Below, piece by piece: positions 1 to 6,896 of a stretch of 9,410 bases of DNA. A model generated the notes under the pieces. It was not told the origin of the DNA and searched no databases. It saw only the letters and a list, made by a program, of their open reading frames with translations. Both the position numbers and the translations under genes were made by a program. Every line of letters starts with the position of its first letter. Position 1 is the first letter of the stretch. The stretch comes from Verrucomicrobiota bacterium (GTDB lineage: Bacteria > Verrucomicrobiota > Verrucomicrobiia > Chthoniobacterales > UBA10450). The stretch is taken from the NCBI GenBank assembly GCA_003217835.1, contig QHMQ01000095.1, positions 1 to 9,410 on the forward strand. The letters run 5' to 3'.

Positions 1-283
1 AACCGCTGATCCACGTATCGTCCATGTAAAACGCGCCCTCAGGCGCAGTTGAATAGTTCCAAAGCGAGGAATCAAAGAAACGGGGTTGAATCAAGTAACT
101 TCTGCATCCAGTCATCACGGTGACGCGCTGTGGAGTCTGAACAGCGTAGATAAGTTTGGAGTGGCTCCAGTTCAGGCTGCGGGGGATCGGACGCGAAAGC
201 TCCGCGAAAATCTTGCGAGTCATCCGTTGCATTCGCGAGTTTAGCACGGATGTGCAGGAGCTCCTGGCGTCGAGGCGAATCAT
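1..283 (-). CDS. Partial glycosyltransferase-like protein with DD-x-WISG motif (runs off left edge)
   Basis: Reading the minus strand, an open frame runs from a stop at 403-401 to the window edge. The first ATG is at 283-281 and a second is at 232-230. From about position 185 to the edge the translation looks like real protein: PIPRSLNW, then VTVMTG, then QPRFFDSSLWNYS, then GAFYMDDTWISG. The ending resembles, from memory, a group of poorly described glycosyltransferase-like proteins with a conserved DD-x-WISG motif. The part upstream of PIPRSLNW looks less protein-like. Such proteins would normally carry a longer GT-A-like N-terminal region before this point, so the gene may be 5'-truncated or frameshifted. 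No Shine-Dalgarno site precedes either ATG. It is divergent from the permease gene. The exact start and the function are uncertain; the existence of coding sequence here is fairly likely. Confidence 0.55.
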   Translation of the reverse strand, partial: MIRLDARSSCTSVLNSRMQRMTRKIFAELSRPIPRSLNWSHSKLIYAVQTPQRVTVMTGCRSYLIQPRFFDSSLWNYSTAPEGAFYMDDTWISG

Positions 284-439
284 ATCAATCTGAAACAAAA
301 GGTTTTCAAAAGAAACGCCAGGCAAGCTGGTTGAGTGACACCAAAGCGATAGTAACTGAATTCGTGAAATATGCGATTTGTCGGATCGCCGCTCAGGCAA
401 TTATTCTTTCAGTTCCGGGCGCATGGCCTGCCAGTGGAA

Positions 440-1408
440 ATGCAAATTGCGCTACCATTCAAATCGTCCAAACCACTTGCGCTCAGGGAACGCTATCTTA
501 AAATTGCTCCCTTGAGCACGGAATCTCCCATCGTAACCACTGTCGCTGAACTATCTGCGACACCAATTCGGACGCAAGCCCGGCAGCAAAAGCCCACTTT
601 TCGCATTCGACCGACAACAGGCTGGGCAGCGCTTAACGTTCGCGAACTTTGGAAGTATCGCGACCTACTCTGGATTTTGGTAGAGCGCGACACGAAACTT
701 CTCTACAAACAAACTGCGCTTGGGGTTGCTTGGGTGGTGATGCAGCCCCTCATCGCAGCAATAATTTTCACAGTAGTCTTCGGCCGAGTGGCGAGGCTTC
801 CAAGCGACGGCGCGCCCTACCTGTTGTTTGTCTTCTGCGGTTTGACTGTCTGGACATATTTCTCGCAAGCGCTGCAACACGCGGGGAACAGTCTCGTCCG
901 TAACGCCCAGCTTGTTTCCAAAGTTTACTTTCCTAAGTTACTTCTCCCCCTCGCCCAGACCCTTCGTGGGGTCGTCGATTTCACGGTTACACTGGTCGTG
1001 CTTTTGGTATTAATGGCGATTTATCGAGTCCCGCCCACATTTCGACTGGCCGTATTACCTGTCTTTCTGTTTTTCATGACTCTGACCGCAACTGGCGTAG
1101 CCCTATGGTTTTCCGCGCTCAGCGTTAAATACCGTGATTGCACACACGCTTTGCAATATTTCATTCAAGTTTGGATGTACGCAAGTCCAGTCGTGTACCC
1201 AATAAGCATGATTCCTGAACAATGGCGGCCGTTGTTCGCCTTGAATCCCGCTGTTGGATTCATTGAAGGTTTTCGGTGGGCAGTGCTGGGCCACAGCGTT
1301 CTGAACCCTAATCTCCTCTGCATCACGATCGTAATGTCCTTAGTTGCCTTGTTCAGCGGCGCGTTTTTCTTTCGCCGCGCCGAACGTGGCTTCGCCGACA
1401 TCATTTAG
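440..1408 (+). CDS. wzm: ABC-2 type polysaccharide export permease (Wzm-like)
   Basis: This is the inner-membrane permease of an ABC exporter that moves lipid-linked polysaccharide from cytoplasm to periplasm. Seen: the family's N-terminal signature ELWKYRDLLWILVERDTKL followed by YKQTALGVAWVVMQP, several hydrophobic segments (IIFTVVFG; YLLFVFCGLTVWTYF; VDFTVTLVVLLVLMAIY; VFLFFMTLTATGVALWF; near the C-terminus ITIVMSLVALFSGAFFF), the loop MYASPVVYPISMIP, and the typical ending ERGFADII. The start is unclear. The frame is open from an ATG at 371 (345 aa), with another ATG at 440 (322 aa) and a TTG at 512 (298 aa); none has a clear Shine-Dalgarno site. Family members are usually 260-290 aa, so a late start is favoured; 440 is a compromise. 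The partner ATPase follows 20 bp downstream. Family assignment is very likely; the exported glycan is inferred from context. Confidence 0.93.
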   Translation: MQIALPFKSSKPLALRERYLKIAPLSTESPIVTTVAELSATPIRTQARQQKPTFRIRPTTGWAALNVRELWKYRDLLWILVERDTKLLYKQTALGVAWVVMQPLIAAIIFTVVFGRVARLPSDGAPYLLFVFCGLTVWTYFSQALQHAGNSLVRNAQLVSKVYFPKLLLPLAQTLRGVVDFTVTLVVLLVLMAIYRVPPTFRLAVLPVFLFFMTLTATGVALWFSALSVKYRDCTHALQYFIQVWMYASPVVYPISMIPEQWRPLFALNPAVGFIEGFRWAVLGHSVLNPNLLCITIVMSLVALFSGAFFFRRAERGFADII

Positions 1409-1428
1409 TCTTTGGATTATTTCGCGAA

Positions 1429-2226
1429 ATGTCGGACGTCGCCATCGCTGTCAAAAACTTAAGCAAGTCTTTCAAGATCGCGCATCAACGGGACGGACTG
1501 CCGGGATACAGGACACTGCGTGATGATCTAATTGGTTTACCGCAGCGAATGCTGGCGCGATGGAAGAGAAACGGCCAACTTACATCCGAAACGTTCTGGG
1601 CGCTTAAGGACGTTTCGTTCGAAGTTAAGAAGGGCGAAGTAGTCGGCATTATCGGACGCAACGGAACAGGCAAGAGCACTTTGCTAAAGATTCTAAGTCG
1701 CATCACTGAGCCGACATCCGGCGGCGCAGACATTTACGGACGCGTTGGAGCGCTTCTCGAAGTCGGGACCGGTTTTCATCCGGAGCTAACCGGCCGCGAA
1801 AACATTTTTATGAACGGCGCGATCCTCGGCATGAAGCGCGTCGAGATTCGACGAAAGTTTACCGAAATCGTTGCCTTCGCCGGGATTGATAAGTTCCTGG
1901 ACACGCCGGTAAAGAGGTATTCCACCGGAATGTATGTGCGGCTCGCTTTCGCCGTCGCCGCGCATCTCGATCCGGAAATTCTCCTCGTCGACGAAGTTCT
2001 GGCTGTGGGCGACACCGAGTTTCAACAAAAATGTTTAGGCAAGATGCGCGACGTGTCGGCGGCTGGCAGAACCGTTATTTTTATCAGCCATTCAATGGAA
2101 GTAGTCTCGCGACTCTGCCCTCGCGCGATTTGGTTGCACGAGGGGCAATTAATCTCGGATGGCCCTTCGGACGCTGTTATTGCCAAATATTCCGACGCCG
2201 GCGACCGTTCGGCGATTCAAACTTGA
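1429..2226 (+). CDS. wzt: Polysaccharide ABC exporter ATPase (Wzt-like, no carbohydrate-binding domain)
   Basis: This is the ATPase that powers the permease encoded just upstream. Seen (265 aa): Walker A GRNGTGKST at residues 76-84, the Wzt/TagH-type Q-loop region LLEVGTGFHPELTGREN at about 109-125, the signature YSTGMYVRL at 164-172 replacing the usual LSGGQ, Walker B ILLVDEV at 184-190 with catalytic Glu189, and H-loop His221. The N-terminus carries the family's insertion (about residues 20-55) before the Walker A strand. The protein stops soon after the nucleotide-binding domain (DAVIAKYSDAG). It therefore lacks the C-terminal domain that in E. coli O9a Wzt recognises the chain terminus; many Wzt proteins also lack it. 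Its last 50 bp overlap the 3' end of the opposing fused glycosyltransferase gene. No strong ribosome binding site is visible; translational coupling to the permease is plausible. Confidence 0.95.
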   Translation: MSDVAIAVKNLSKSFKIAHQRDGLPGYRTLRDDLIGLPQRMLARWKRNGQLTSETFWALKDVSFEVKKGEVVGIIGRNGTGKSTLLKILSRITEPTSGGADIYGRVGALLEVGTGFHPELTGRENIFMNGAILGMKRVEIRRKFTEIVAFAGIDKFLDTPVKRYSTGMYVRLAFAVAAHLDPEILLVDEVLAVGDTEFQQKCLGKMRDVSAAGRTVIFISHSMEVVSRLCPRAIWLHEGQLISDGPSDAVIAKYSDAGDRSAIQT

Positions 2227-4201
2227 AAGACCGCCGGCGAAGGAAACGGGAGAGGAAATAAGATAAGTCCCCGCACTTGGAAGCCGGAACGAAGGCACTC
2301 CACAGGGCGCGGCGCTCGTTTTTGGAGTAATCGAGGAATCCCATCCACCACTCTGGATGAACGTTCCCCCAGTGGCGCCACTGGCTCTTGAAAACGTCCT
2401 TGTATGCCTTGCCACGCTGGGATTTCGTTTTTGTTGCCGAATATTCACGCGAACATGACAGCAGTTTATCGATGCGAACGATAAGCCCTTTGTTAGCAGC
2501 AATGCGTTGCCAGTATTCATAATCCATCGCCGTCTGGAAATCCTCGTCAAAGAGCCCTATGCGATCCATGATGCGCCGGCACCAGAAAGCGGCCGGCTGG
2601 CAGATGGTACAGCGGCCCTTGAACTCCTCGAGTTGAAACTCGCGCGTATCGTATTCGCGGATAATATCGCCATGTTCATCGATATAGTTGGCTCGCCCGT
2701 AGAATAAATCCACACTAGGCTGACGTCTCCACTCATCGACAATGGTTGAGACCGCCCCTGGCAGGAGCAGATCATCACTGTTGAGAAAGGCGAGGATACT
2801 TCCCTTTGCAAGTTGTAGACCAGAATTGATTGCGCTGGTTTGCCCGCCGTCCGGCTCGCTCTTCCAAAAAAAACGCCCATCGTAACTTTTCAATATCTCC
2901 CGCGATTCATCGGTCGAACCGCCGTCCAGAACAAAATACTCGATCTGCCGGTAATCCTGAGTAAGCACGCTCTCGATGCACTGCCGCAGAAACCGGCCTT
3001 GTTGGTAGGAGGGTGTGACGATGCTCACCAGCGGCGGATCAAGGACGGCGATTTCTCGCAGCCTGGGGGCCTCTCGCCGCGCGGGAGCTTTGCGGAGCGC
3101 CTCAAGAAGCTCGGCCGCGGAATCGAGATAGTTGAAACGATGCGACTGAGCCTGCCCCTTCGACACGGTGGTGGCGTCCCAGGGTGCATTTTTCCAGACG
3201 TCTTCCACCACACGCGCGATCGACTCAACTTCCTGCGGATCAAAATAACGGGCCCTGTCCCCCCCGACCTCGGGCAGGCTGCAAACGCTGCTGCAAGCAA
3301 CCGGCACGCCGACGACCAGCGCTTCAGCCACGGGAATTCCGAAACCTTCAAACAGCGATGGAAAAAGCAGACAGGCGGCCCCGCTGACGAGCGCATGGAG
3401 TTCTTCGTCCTCAACGTAACCAAGCATCCAAAGCCATCCTTCGCCTTTTGCCCGCTCGAGCTGTTCTATTAACGCCCCTTCCGCAGAGGAAGCACTTCCG
3501 ACGAGTACGAGCGGTATTGCCACTCCGCGTCGGCGTACGCGCAGGAGCGCATCGAGAAGCTTTTTATGATTCTTATGCGGCCAGAAGTTACTGGGAAAAA
3601 TCGCATAACGCGGAGGGAGCCCGAATTTCTTTTTCGCCCTGTCGATTGCCTCCGGCGAGGCGCTTCCGGAAAGAAACTGCGGACTGGGAGAGGGATACAC
3701 CACTTTTATTCGCCGCTCGTCGCAGCCGTAAGTCCGCGCGAGATCTTGCCTTGCGAATTTCGAGAGCGCAAAAACCAGGTCCGCCGATCCGATCGCAGTG
3801 GCGAATGCGAAGTCGCGTCGCGACCGCTCGGCCGGCTCAAAGAAATACGGATACGCCAGATGTTGAAGATCGGGAAGGCAGGAAGCGACCTTGAAGGCGC
3901 GGTCTGCATCATAGATATCGAGCGTATCGGGATACCAATAAACGACCCAATCGGGCCTGATTTCCTCGATGGCCCTGCGCTCGTTGGCTGCCCAGATAGT
4001 ATTTTGCGGGCCGGGAAGATACTGGCGCGCCATATTGTCTGGCAGGGAGGCGCCAATCTCTTGAAAATTAAGGGGCGTCAGACCAACGTGGATCGAAAGC
4101 TCTGGATTTCTGGCGAGTGCGCCCGCGAGGCCAAGGAAATATCCAACGATCCCTCCGCTGGATTGGGCCTGCAAAATCCGCGCGCTAAAATAGATTACCA
4201 A
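2177..4201 (-). CDS. Bifunctional GT4-GT2 fused glycosyltransferase
   Basis: A single 674-aa protein with two sugar-transfer modules. Residues about 1-375 form a GT-B, GT4-type enzyme: the glycine-rich N-terminal loop SSGGIVGYF, NFWPHKNHKKLLDAL at about 205-219, and the EX7E motif EGFGIPVAE at 285-293, which contacts the nucleotide-sugar. After a short basic, proline-containing linker, residues about 390-630 form a GT-A, GT2-type enzyme: VSIVTPSYQQ at 392-401, DGGSTD at 426-431, the metal-binding NSDD at 474-477, and the candidate acceptor-site motif DYEYW at 560-564. The C-terminus is Arg-rich and lies antisense to the Wzt-like gene. I chose the TTG start at 4201 because GAGGTGG lies 4 nt upstream and the gene then begins 17 bp after the upstream GT2 stop. 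A GTG at 4288 would overlap that gene by 70 bp. Donors and acceptors cannot be told. Confidence 0.92.
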   Translation of the reverse strand: MVIYFSARILQAQSSGGIVGYFLGLAGALARNPELSIHVGLTPLNFQEIGASLPDNMARQYLPGPQNTIWAANERRAIEEIRPDWVVYWYPDTLDIYDADRAFKVASCLPDLQHLAYPYFFEPAERSRRDFAFATAIGSADLVFALSKFARQDLARTYGCDERRIKVVYPSPSPQFLSGSASPEAIDRAKKKFGLPPRYAIFPSNFWPHKNHKKLLDALLRVRRRGVAIPLVLVGSASSAEGALIEQLERAKGEGWLWMLGYVEDEELHALVSGAACLLFPSLFEGFGIPVAEALVVGVPVACSSVCSLPEVGGDRARYFDPQEVESIARVVEDVWKNAPWDATTVSKGQAQSHRFNYLDSAAELLEALRKAPARREAPRLREIAVLDPPLVSIVTPSYQQGRFLRQCIESVLTQDYRQIEYFVLDGGSTDESREILKSYDGRFFWKSEPDGGQTSAINSGLQLAKGSILAFLNSDDLLLPGAVSTIVDEWRRQPSVDLFYGRANYIDEHGDIIREYDTREFQLEEFKGRCTICQPAAFWCRRIMDRIGLFDEDFQTAMDYEYWQRIAANKGLIVRIDKLLSCSREYSATKTKSQRGKAYKDVFKSQWRHWGNVHPEWWMGFLDYSKNERRALWSAFVPASKCGDLSYFLSRFLRRRSFKFESPNGRRRRNIWQ

Positions 4202-4205
4202 TTGC

Positions 4206-4212
4206 CCACCTC
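4206..4212 (-). promoter_or_regulatory. Strong Shine-Dalgarno site that sets a TTG start
   Basis: On the minus strand GAGGTGG lies four bases upstream of a TTG at 4201-4199. It is a perfect seven-base complement to the anti-Shine-Dalgarno end of 16S rRNA. It sits in the 17-bp gap between the GT2 stop (4219) and the fused glycosyltransferase, so it fixes that gene's start as TTG. It is the only clear Shine-Dalgarno site I see at any gene in the window. Confidence 0.8.
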
Positions 4213-4218
4213 GGATTC

Positions 4219-5094
4219 TTAGTTGCTTACAGGGAAACCGTCGCTTCTTCCAGCGAGCATGCGCAATCCCTCGCCAGCGCAACCCCACAATTCAAGGACC
4301 TTTTTTTCGGCTTCTTTGGGAAACAGCTTGCTGATTTCAGCATCGGTCATGAGCTCGTGAATCAAGCGCATCAGTTCGCAAAGGACCCCGGGGGTCAGTT
4401 GCGAATTCGAATATTGGGCGGCGAGTCTCTGAATTTCCATGAAACGCAGCCAACCGCCCGTCGCAGTCTTTGTGCTCGGGTATTCGCGGACGCAAGCGAC
4501 AGGGAAAGGGACCCAATCGGGATCGCCAAGAGTAAGGAGCCGAAACCAAATCTCGGAATCCAGGACGTAATGCAAGTCTCTATCGAGCTGCCCGCCCGCC
4601 TTTTGCAGCGCTTCGCGCCGAATAAAAGTGGCAGGTTGCAGGATGTAATTGAGTCCCGCGACGAACGCACGTCGGTTGAAACGGAAGTTATCCGGATAAA
4701 ACGGACGCCGCGCCTTGCCCGCTTGATCGGTCCGGAACCCGATACCCATGTGAAAGGGGGCAGCTGGGTTCTTTTTGCATGCGTTCTCCATGTGCTGAAA
4801 GGCGCCAGGCTCATAAAAATCATCGGTGTTCAACCACGCAACGAGGCTGCCGCGCGCGAGACGCAAACCCTTATTGATTGCGTCCGCCTGCCCTTCGTCC
4901 GGCTCGGAAATAAAGTGCGCGCACCGGCTGCGGAAAGGCTCAACTGCCGCAAGTGTCTCCGGGTTAGACTGGCCGTCCACAAAAATGACCTCGTAGCTCG
5001 CACCTTTTTGAGCGAAGATGCTTGCGAGACATTCCGAGACAAACTCGGGAGGCTGGTTATAACTGGGCACCACAATCGAGATCGCGGGCTGCAT
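4219..5094 (-). CDS. GT2 family glycosyltransferase
   Basis: A 291-aa cytoplasmic inverting glycosyltransferase of the GT-A fold, expected to add one sugar to a lipid-linked glycan from a nucleotide-sugar donor. Seen: start strand ISIVVPSYNQ at 5-14, VDGQSN at 39-44 (nucleotide-binding Asp), EPDEGQADAINKGL at 64-77, the metal-binding NTDD at 89-92 (the family's DXD site), and LDSEIWFRL at 178-186, probably the region of the catalytic base. No transmembrane segment is obvious. The ATG lies 8 bp after the methyltransferase stop, with only a weak purine run (AGGGA) before it, so coupled translation is likely. Its GT-A core closely resembles the second domain of the downstream fused enzyme, suggesting common descent. 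The specific sugar cannot be inferred. Confidence 0.93.
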   Translation of the reverse strand: MQPAISIVVPSYNQPPEFVSECLASIFAQKGASYEVIFVDGQSNPETLAAVEPFRSRCAHFISEPDEGQADAINKGLRLARGSLVAWLNTDDFYEPGAFQHMENACKKNPAAPFHMGIGFRTDQAGKARRPFYPDNFRFNRRAFVAGLNYILQPATFIRREALQKAGGQLDRDLHYVLDSEIWFRLLTLGDPDWVPFPVACVREYPSTKTATGGWLRFMEIQRLAAQYSNSQLTPGVLCELMRLIHELMTDAEISKLFPKEAEKKVLELWGCAGEGLRMLAGRSDGFPVSN

Positions 5095-5102
5095 GATAAT
5101 CC

Positions 5103-6149
5103 CTATTTCCTTTCCAAATCCGCCGCGATATTGTCCCGGCTCTCGGAATCACATCGCTTTTGCAGGTCTTTGAAGAGGGCATCCATTTTCAGCAGTGCCT
5201 GCAACCTTGCCTCGCGGTCGGCGTCGATCTCCTCATAACGCCGGGCCAGCTCCTTGTATTGAGCGTTCGCATCCAGCAGCGCAGCGTTCGCATTCAGCAG
5301 CGCCTGGACGATGCGCCCCTCGGGCCGGCGCAGCAGAACTTCGGTACCTTCCTGTTCGGTGTGGGGAGACAATTCGCGCGCGCTCACGACAGCAAACATG
5401 TCGTAATGGTCGAAAATAGCCGGTTCAAAATAAAGAAAAGGCGCTCCCAGCTCGGAGAATAATCGGACGAGGGACTGGCGGCTGAAAATGTACAGATGCT
5501 CGGCCGGCCTGAGCATCTCGAGAAAACGATCCTTATTTCGCACGATTTCCTCGTACGTGCGGCCAACGGGAAAACAAGGCGTTTGAACGATCATGAAGCC
5601 GTCCGGCTTTAGCAGTTCCATGCAGCGTCGCATTGTGGTACGGGGATCGGGCAGATGCTCGAGAACGTCGAAATGCAGGATCAGATCCAGGCTGCGCCGC
5701 TCGAGATCCTGCTTTTCGATCGTGCCTGTAAGCACGGGGGCGCCAAACGCAGATTTTGCGTATTCCACCAGCCAGGGACTCAGTTCCAAGCCCGCTGCAT
5801 CGAAACCGGCCCAACACATCAGAGCAACGAATCCTCCGTGGCCGCATCCCAATTCGAGGGTCCGCGCCGGCGGCAGGCGGTATTTGAGCACAGTTCTCAT
5901 CCAATGCATACAGCGCTCGTTCAGATCGTTGCGCGCCCGCTCCGCCAAGCTTGGATACCCGTCCTCGACTACGAACGATTCGTAGTAGCGGCGCCCATAA
6001 AAATCGCTGGCATCGTTGATTACGTCGAATCTCTCCGCCGGCGGCCAGTTCTTGAGTACGAGGGTCTGGCAGTTTTCGCAACAGAAGTATTCAGGTGAAA
6101 AATCGGTCAGATCGGTCTGTCCGCACCAGCAGGGATGAGTGGAATTCAT
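5103..6149 (-). CDS. SAM-dependent methyltransferase with N-terminal Cys cluster and C-terminal coiled coil
   Basis: A 348-aa class I methyltransferase, expected to transfer a methyl group from SAM to a sugar or glycan. Seen: an N-terminal Cys cluster (Cys7, 9, 23, 24, 27; CWCG then CCENC) resembling the zinc ribbon often found in sugar methyltransferases; motif I LELGCGHGG at 98-106; acidic Glu122 that would bind the SAM ribose; DVLEHLPDP at 161-169; and LLKPDGFMIVQTP. Residues about 278-348 are Leu/Ala/Glu/Arg-rich and read as a coiled coil, including two near-identical heptads LLNANAA and LLDANAQ. The ATG at 6149 is preferred over the in-frame TTG at 6170, since neither has a good Shine-Dalgarno site. 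It is the first gene of the minus-strand operon. Neighbours suggest it modifies or caps the exported glycan; WbdD-like chain termination is possible but unproven. Confidence 0.9.
   Translation of the reverse strand: MNSTHPCWCGQTDLTDFSPEYFCCENCQTLVLKNWPPAERFDVINDASDFYGRRYYESFVVEDGYPSLAERARNDLNERCMHWMRTVLKYRLPPARTLELGCGHGGFVALMCWAGFDAAGLELSPWLVEYAKSAFGAPVLTGTIEKQDLERRSLDLILHFDVLEHLPDPRTTMRRCMELLKPDGFMIVQTPCFPVGRTYEEIVRNKDRFLEMLRPAEHLYIFSRQSLVRLFSELGAPFLYFEPAIFDHYDMFAVVSARELSPHTEQEGTEVLLRRPEGRIVQALLNANAALLDANAQYKELARRYEEIDADREARLQALLKMDALFKDLQKRCDSESRDNIAADLERK
5263..5304 (-). repeat. Tandem 21-bp repeat encoding coiled-coil heptads
   Basis: Two adjacent 21-bp units, 5263-5283 and 5284-5304, match at 19 of 21 positions. 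On the minus strand they encode LLNANAA and LLDANAQ, one heptad each, inside the methyltransferase's C-terminal coiled coil. The unit length of exactly seven codons means that gain or loss of copies would lengthen or shorten the coil without breaking frame or heptad phase. Confidence 0.85.
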
Positions 6150-6896
6150 CGTCGAGAAATATGTGGCCAAAACCGGCTTGACCGCGAGGTCCGCTCGCCG
6201 AGCGCCTCTTCGCGGTTAAGCGTAACCACTGAGCCACGCGAATCTGGCATGCCTCCCGGCAAGCGTCAAGCGTCTCGAGGATGCAGGGCCGTTTATTGGT
6301 TGTCCGTTTGTCGACACAAGACCGGCTCTGCGCGCATGTAACGAATCTGCGAGTTCAAACACGGATCCATTATCCTATGGCGTTCATCAACAACCTGCAT
6401 AGAGAAACTGGAGACGGATTTCGTCGGGATTGCGAAACGCCGAGATTGACCGACTCGTTTCCAGAACGTAATCTTTTGCAGCATAAGGGAGCGGATCGGG
6501 CATCGTGGAATCGGGAGATTAGGACATTTCTATTCGTGGTGCCGGTAATTACGGGAACGAACCTCTGATTTTTCCATTTTCATCGCTAAAGGAACTCGAT
6601 AGTTATGTTTCGGCGTATAGCTCTGCTCAAAAGCCTTCGGGTCAGCCCATCTAACCACGTCGCGCGGCAAGTTAATGAGCCATGTATCCGAGGGGTTTCG
6701 AGTGTGACTAAAGAACGAAGAAAGGCGGATCGAGCGTCCAGTTTCTCATCACTTCGTCGACAACGCGATGATGGCCACGATTTGTTCCCCGCTCGCGCGC
6801 CCTCTCGACGCTCGAACACGCTCTCAAACAGAGGATTTTGTCGAAGTAAGCAGTCGAATCCTTAGAGCGAGTTAGCTCCCAAGAAAATTAGTTCAG
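6150..6896. other. Gene-poor divergent intergenic region
   Basis: About 750 bp between the divergent methyltransferase and the plus-strand GT2 gene. Short open frames exist on both strands (for example plus 6281-6568 and 6605-6865), but their translations are rich in Arg and Ser, show no recognisable motif and have no convincing ribosome binding site. The region must hold promoters for both flanking genes, but I cannot point to a good -35/-10 pair. The one clear structure is the inverted repeat at 6181-6216. It may contain decayed remnants of a former gene. Confidence 0.6.
6181..6216. repeat. GC-rich imperfect inverted repeat (hairpin)
   Basis: The outer arms ACCGCGA (6181-6187) and TCGCGGT (6210-6216) are perfectly complementary. 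An inner stem CGCTC/GAGCG closes on the loop GCC, with a small mismatched bulge (GGTC against CCTCT) between the two stems. It lies about 32 bp upstream of the methyltransferase ATG, so it could fall in the operon's 5' leader. No T-run follows on either strand, so it is not a standard terminator. Confidence 0.6.

Noticed and set aside
2840..4222. Plus-strand open frames of about 150-218 codons opposite the fused glycosyltransferase
   Set aside because: Shadows of the minus-strand gene; the minus frame carries clear GT4 and GT2 motifs throughout.
4202..4288. GTG start at 4288 for the fused glycosyltransferase
   Set aside because: It would overlap the upstream GT2 by 70 bp and add a basic, non-family N-terminus, whereas the TTG at 4201 has a strong Shine-Dalgarno site and begins directly at the GT-B fold.
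4357..5238. Long plus-strand open frame (293 codons) opposite the GT2 and methyltransferase genes
   Set aside because: It is antisense to two well-supported genes, shows no recognisable motif, and its openness follows from the codon bias of the opposite strand.
6281..6865. Small plus-strand open frames (95 and 86 codons) in the intergenic region
   Set aside because: No motif or convincing ribosome binding site, and an Arg/Ser-rich composition like translated non-coding DNA. A weak AAGGA lies too far (11 nt) from the ATG at 6605.
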